Shown here one piece after another: positions 61,800 through 64,000 of a stretch of 64,000 bases of DNA. Numbering within the stretch: the first letter of the stretch is position 1; each line of letters begins with the position of its first letter. Below the pieces are notes generated by a model that did not search any database, was not told where the DNA came from, and saw nothing but the letters and a program-made list of their open reading frames with translations. The position numbers and the translations under genes are program-made. The stretch is taken from the NCBI GenBank assembly GCA_963402885.1, contig OY727099.1:11272001-11336000 (forward strand), given 5' to 3'. Origin of the DNA: Antedon bifida (Eukaryota; Echinodermata; Crinoidea; Comatulida; Antedonidae).

Positions 61800-64000
61800 T
61801 ATTAACCTAAAATAAAATGTAACACAATAAATAACAATGAATTAAATACAAAAAGGCACACATACAAATTTAAAAACTTAAAAGGACGTTATAGTAAGCT
61901 ATCCTATAATGTATAGAATACAGGTAGCTTTCCCTAGCTTGGACTCTTCTATAAGTAGAAAGTCACCTCAGTACAGTATTATATCCAGCCTAGGCCTACC
62001 TAGTGGCTTTTTTAGGCTACCTGAGCTAGGCCTCGAGTCCTCCTGCTCTGACCCATCTCATCTGAACCAACATTTTTATTATCAAAATCAGTTTATAAAA
62101 TATCCAACTAACTACACTAATAATATATACATCAGATACTACACATTTATAAGTTTTTTGTTATATTATCAACTATTTAATTCGGCTCTGAAATGCAATC
62201 TTTTGAGCTTACAAAAAATTAAAATGCTGTCTCTGCGGTGCCTGGCGTGGAAAAGATCTGGGCCCAAAAAGAAATGATTCGCTTCAGCAAGCTGGCGTCC
62301 TTTTTGTGGTGGTTTCTGGTTGGTCGATTGCCACAGGTATCAATCACGTGTGTGCTGATATAAGTACACGTTTAAAATTTAATTTAAAAATCGTTCAAAG
62401 AACAAATATACAAATTTCAGTTTAAACAATAATGTGTCTTTAAAAACTTAAGAAATTAAATTTTATAATAATAATAATTGATTAGTAGTAGTCTTTAATC
62501 AAGAAGACGTGTAAAAATGAAAGAAATACTTTTATTTGTGAATGCTTCTTGAAGCCAACTTGATGGTTTAAATCAATCAGTAGGCTGGACGTCGATGATA
62601 TGCGCATCAAAGGAGACGCGCGACGCTTTTTTTCCACACCGTGCACCGTGTAGTAACAACTCGACTCATTTTGCATTTCGAGCCTCGACGATACATGCTC
62701 TGTTTTTGATTTGAGAAAGTCGGAAAACGGTAGGGAAACATAATTTCTATGAAACGTAATATAAGGTATAATTAGTAACTATTTAACATAGAGAAATAAA
62801 TTTTGATAAATAATAAGCATATAGTATATATACATTATTGTTGTTTAATTTGATTGCTTTACTCCCTCTTTTCTTTCCCTTCAGTTTGTTAGCTATGCCT
62901 AGCCTATATAGCTGGGCCTCCTACTACTACTACTAGGCTAGGCCTACACCAACGGTTCAAGAACAAGATGGATGGATGGGGACCGCATTTTTTTGCGGTT
63001 ATCCCAAGCCATTTAATCCTCGTGTTGTATTTTTTTGCGTCTTATCTGTGTTGGTCCATGGTTTGTCTACCCCTACTGTGTTGCTCTTGTACTTGGTTTC
63101 AGATTAATCTTACTTTAGGCCCAGGATTCTTTGTTGAAATTTTTTGATTCAAATAAAAAAACTAGTTTTTTCTAATCTTAGCTTTACAACTGACTGCTGC
63201 TAGCTATATGACAACTTGGTCATACATGTCTTCGTCCGGTACAGTTTTATGATAGAAAATGATACTCACTGAGTACTTGAACTTATAATTAAATATATAT
63301 TTCTATTTCCAGAAGCTAGTTAAAATATTGTTAAACTTTTCAAACTCGTCGATCATCGGCTTCAACGCCACAAAACATCACTTCTCACAGAGGGTGGTCT
63401 TCAGTTTCGGAATAAACCTAATCTGTATTTGTGACAATTAACTAATTTCGATTTAAAAATTATATATAAAACGTAAAATTAAATATTAAAATAAGGCCGC
63501 TGGAAATACATTACATGGTTCTCGTCAGCGCCCGCTCGCGATTTTAGGCCCCGCACCCAAAAAGTTCATCTTTGTGTATTTGTTAAGAAAAAACAGGGGT
63601 AAATATGGGAAAAGTACAAATTTTGTTATATTTTCATGAAAATCCGACTCGCCTCCCGTCGATTGTGAACGCTCAAACCATTGTGTATGTGATCGCACGA
63701 TTTCGCAACATAAAGTGTGTATATTAATCGTCGCGGACCGCCATCAATCCATATTTTGAGCCTCATTGTGAAACCAAGTATTCTAGTCCGGACGGTGAGC
63801 GTGTGTTAGTCATATCCATACCTTGCATCAGAACGAGGTCTACCGCGGTTTTTTTGGTCTGCTGCTCTCCCTCTCATACATTTCGCGATCGATCATCGTG
63901 CCTAGCTACCTCTCTGCCTATGCCATTATTGCATTCAAGGTTTATTTCACTTAATTAAAATACTGTGATGAAAGATGAACGTTGACAAAAATCCCTCACC
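61800..64000. other. Upstream region of SRSF7-like gene; possible further promoter at the window edge
   Basis: No coding exon is supported. The SRSF7-like 5'UTR exon must lie here, but I cannot choose among several minus-strand donor candidates. The last 500 bp are richer in CpG than the rest (GCGCCCGCTCGCGA, TCGTCGCGGACC). They contain a plus-strand donor-like GACG|GTGAGC near 63794 and a minus-strand one near 63820, which hints at a promoter or first exon of another gene. A (CTA)n run lies near 62920. Confidence 0.4.

Overview
The window is AT-rich animal nuclear DNA (roughly two thirds A+T). It has spliced genes with GT-AG introns, long introns, many short terminal-inverted-repeat elements, tRNA-derived SINE-like elements and several minisatellites. 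The gene set (an A20/TNFAIP3 homologue, FAAH2, CEP97, an SR protein, a neurotrophin-like factor and a class A GPCR) and the many TAGGCCTA palindromes suggest a marine invertebrate deuterostome, most likely an echinoderm. The class cannot be fixed from the sequence alone. All exon structures below were read by hand from splice signals, reading phase and recalled family sequences. None was checked by a search.

Layout. 1-8186 is gene-poor and holds repeats. 8215-9270 (+) is a class A GPCR in one coding exon. 9271-15908 is gene-poor with a 36-bp minisatellite and several inverted-repeat elements. 15909-41605 (+) is a 15-exon CEP97-like centrosomal gene with leucine-rich repeats and an IQ motif. 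It is much longer than vertebrate CEP97 and has a fibronectin type III domain and a long repetitive tail. Its last intron contains, on the opposite strand (36844-38357), a two-coding-exon gene for a secreted precursor that aligns with the neurotrophin cystine-knot family but keeps only four of six knot cysteines. 44569-47070 (-) is a complete FAAH2-type amidase. 48961-53695 (+) is a complete A20-type ubiquitin-editing protein with an OTU domain and twelve Cys4 zinc fingers. 58112-61799 (-) is an SRSF7-like splicing factor with RRM, CCHC knuckle and RS domain. The last 2 kb may hold promoter sequence.

The genes do not form a pathway. CEP97 acts at centrioles and cilia, FAAH2 in fatty-acid amide breakdown, A20 in NF-kB restraint, SRSF7 in splicing, and the GPCR and neurotrophin-like factor in signalling. 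CEP97 and FAAH2 are tail-to-tail. FAAH2 and A20 are head-to-head across about 1.9 kb. The most interesting items are the nested neurotrophin-like gene, the CEP97 domain architecture, the enlarged A20 finger array, and a satellite that has grown inside a copy of an inverted-repeat element.
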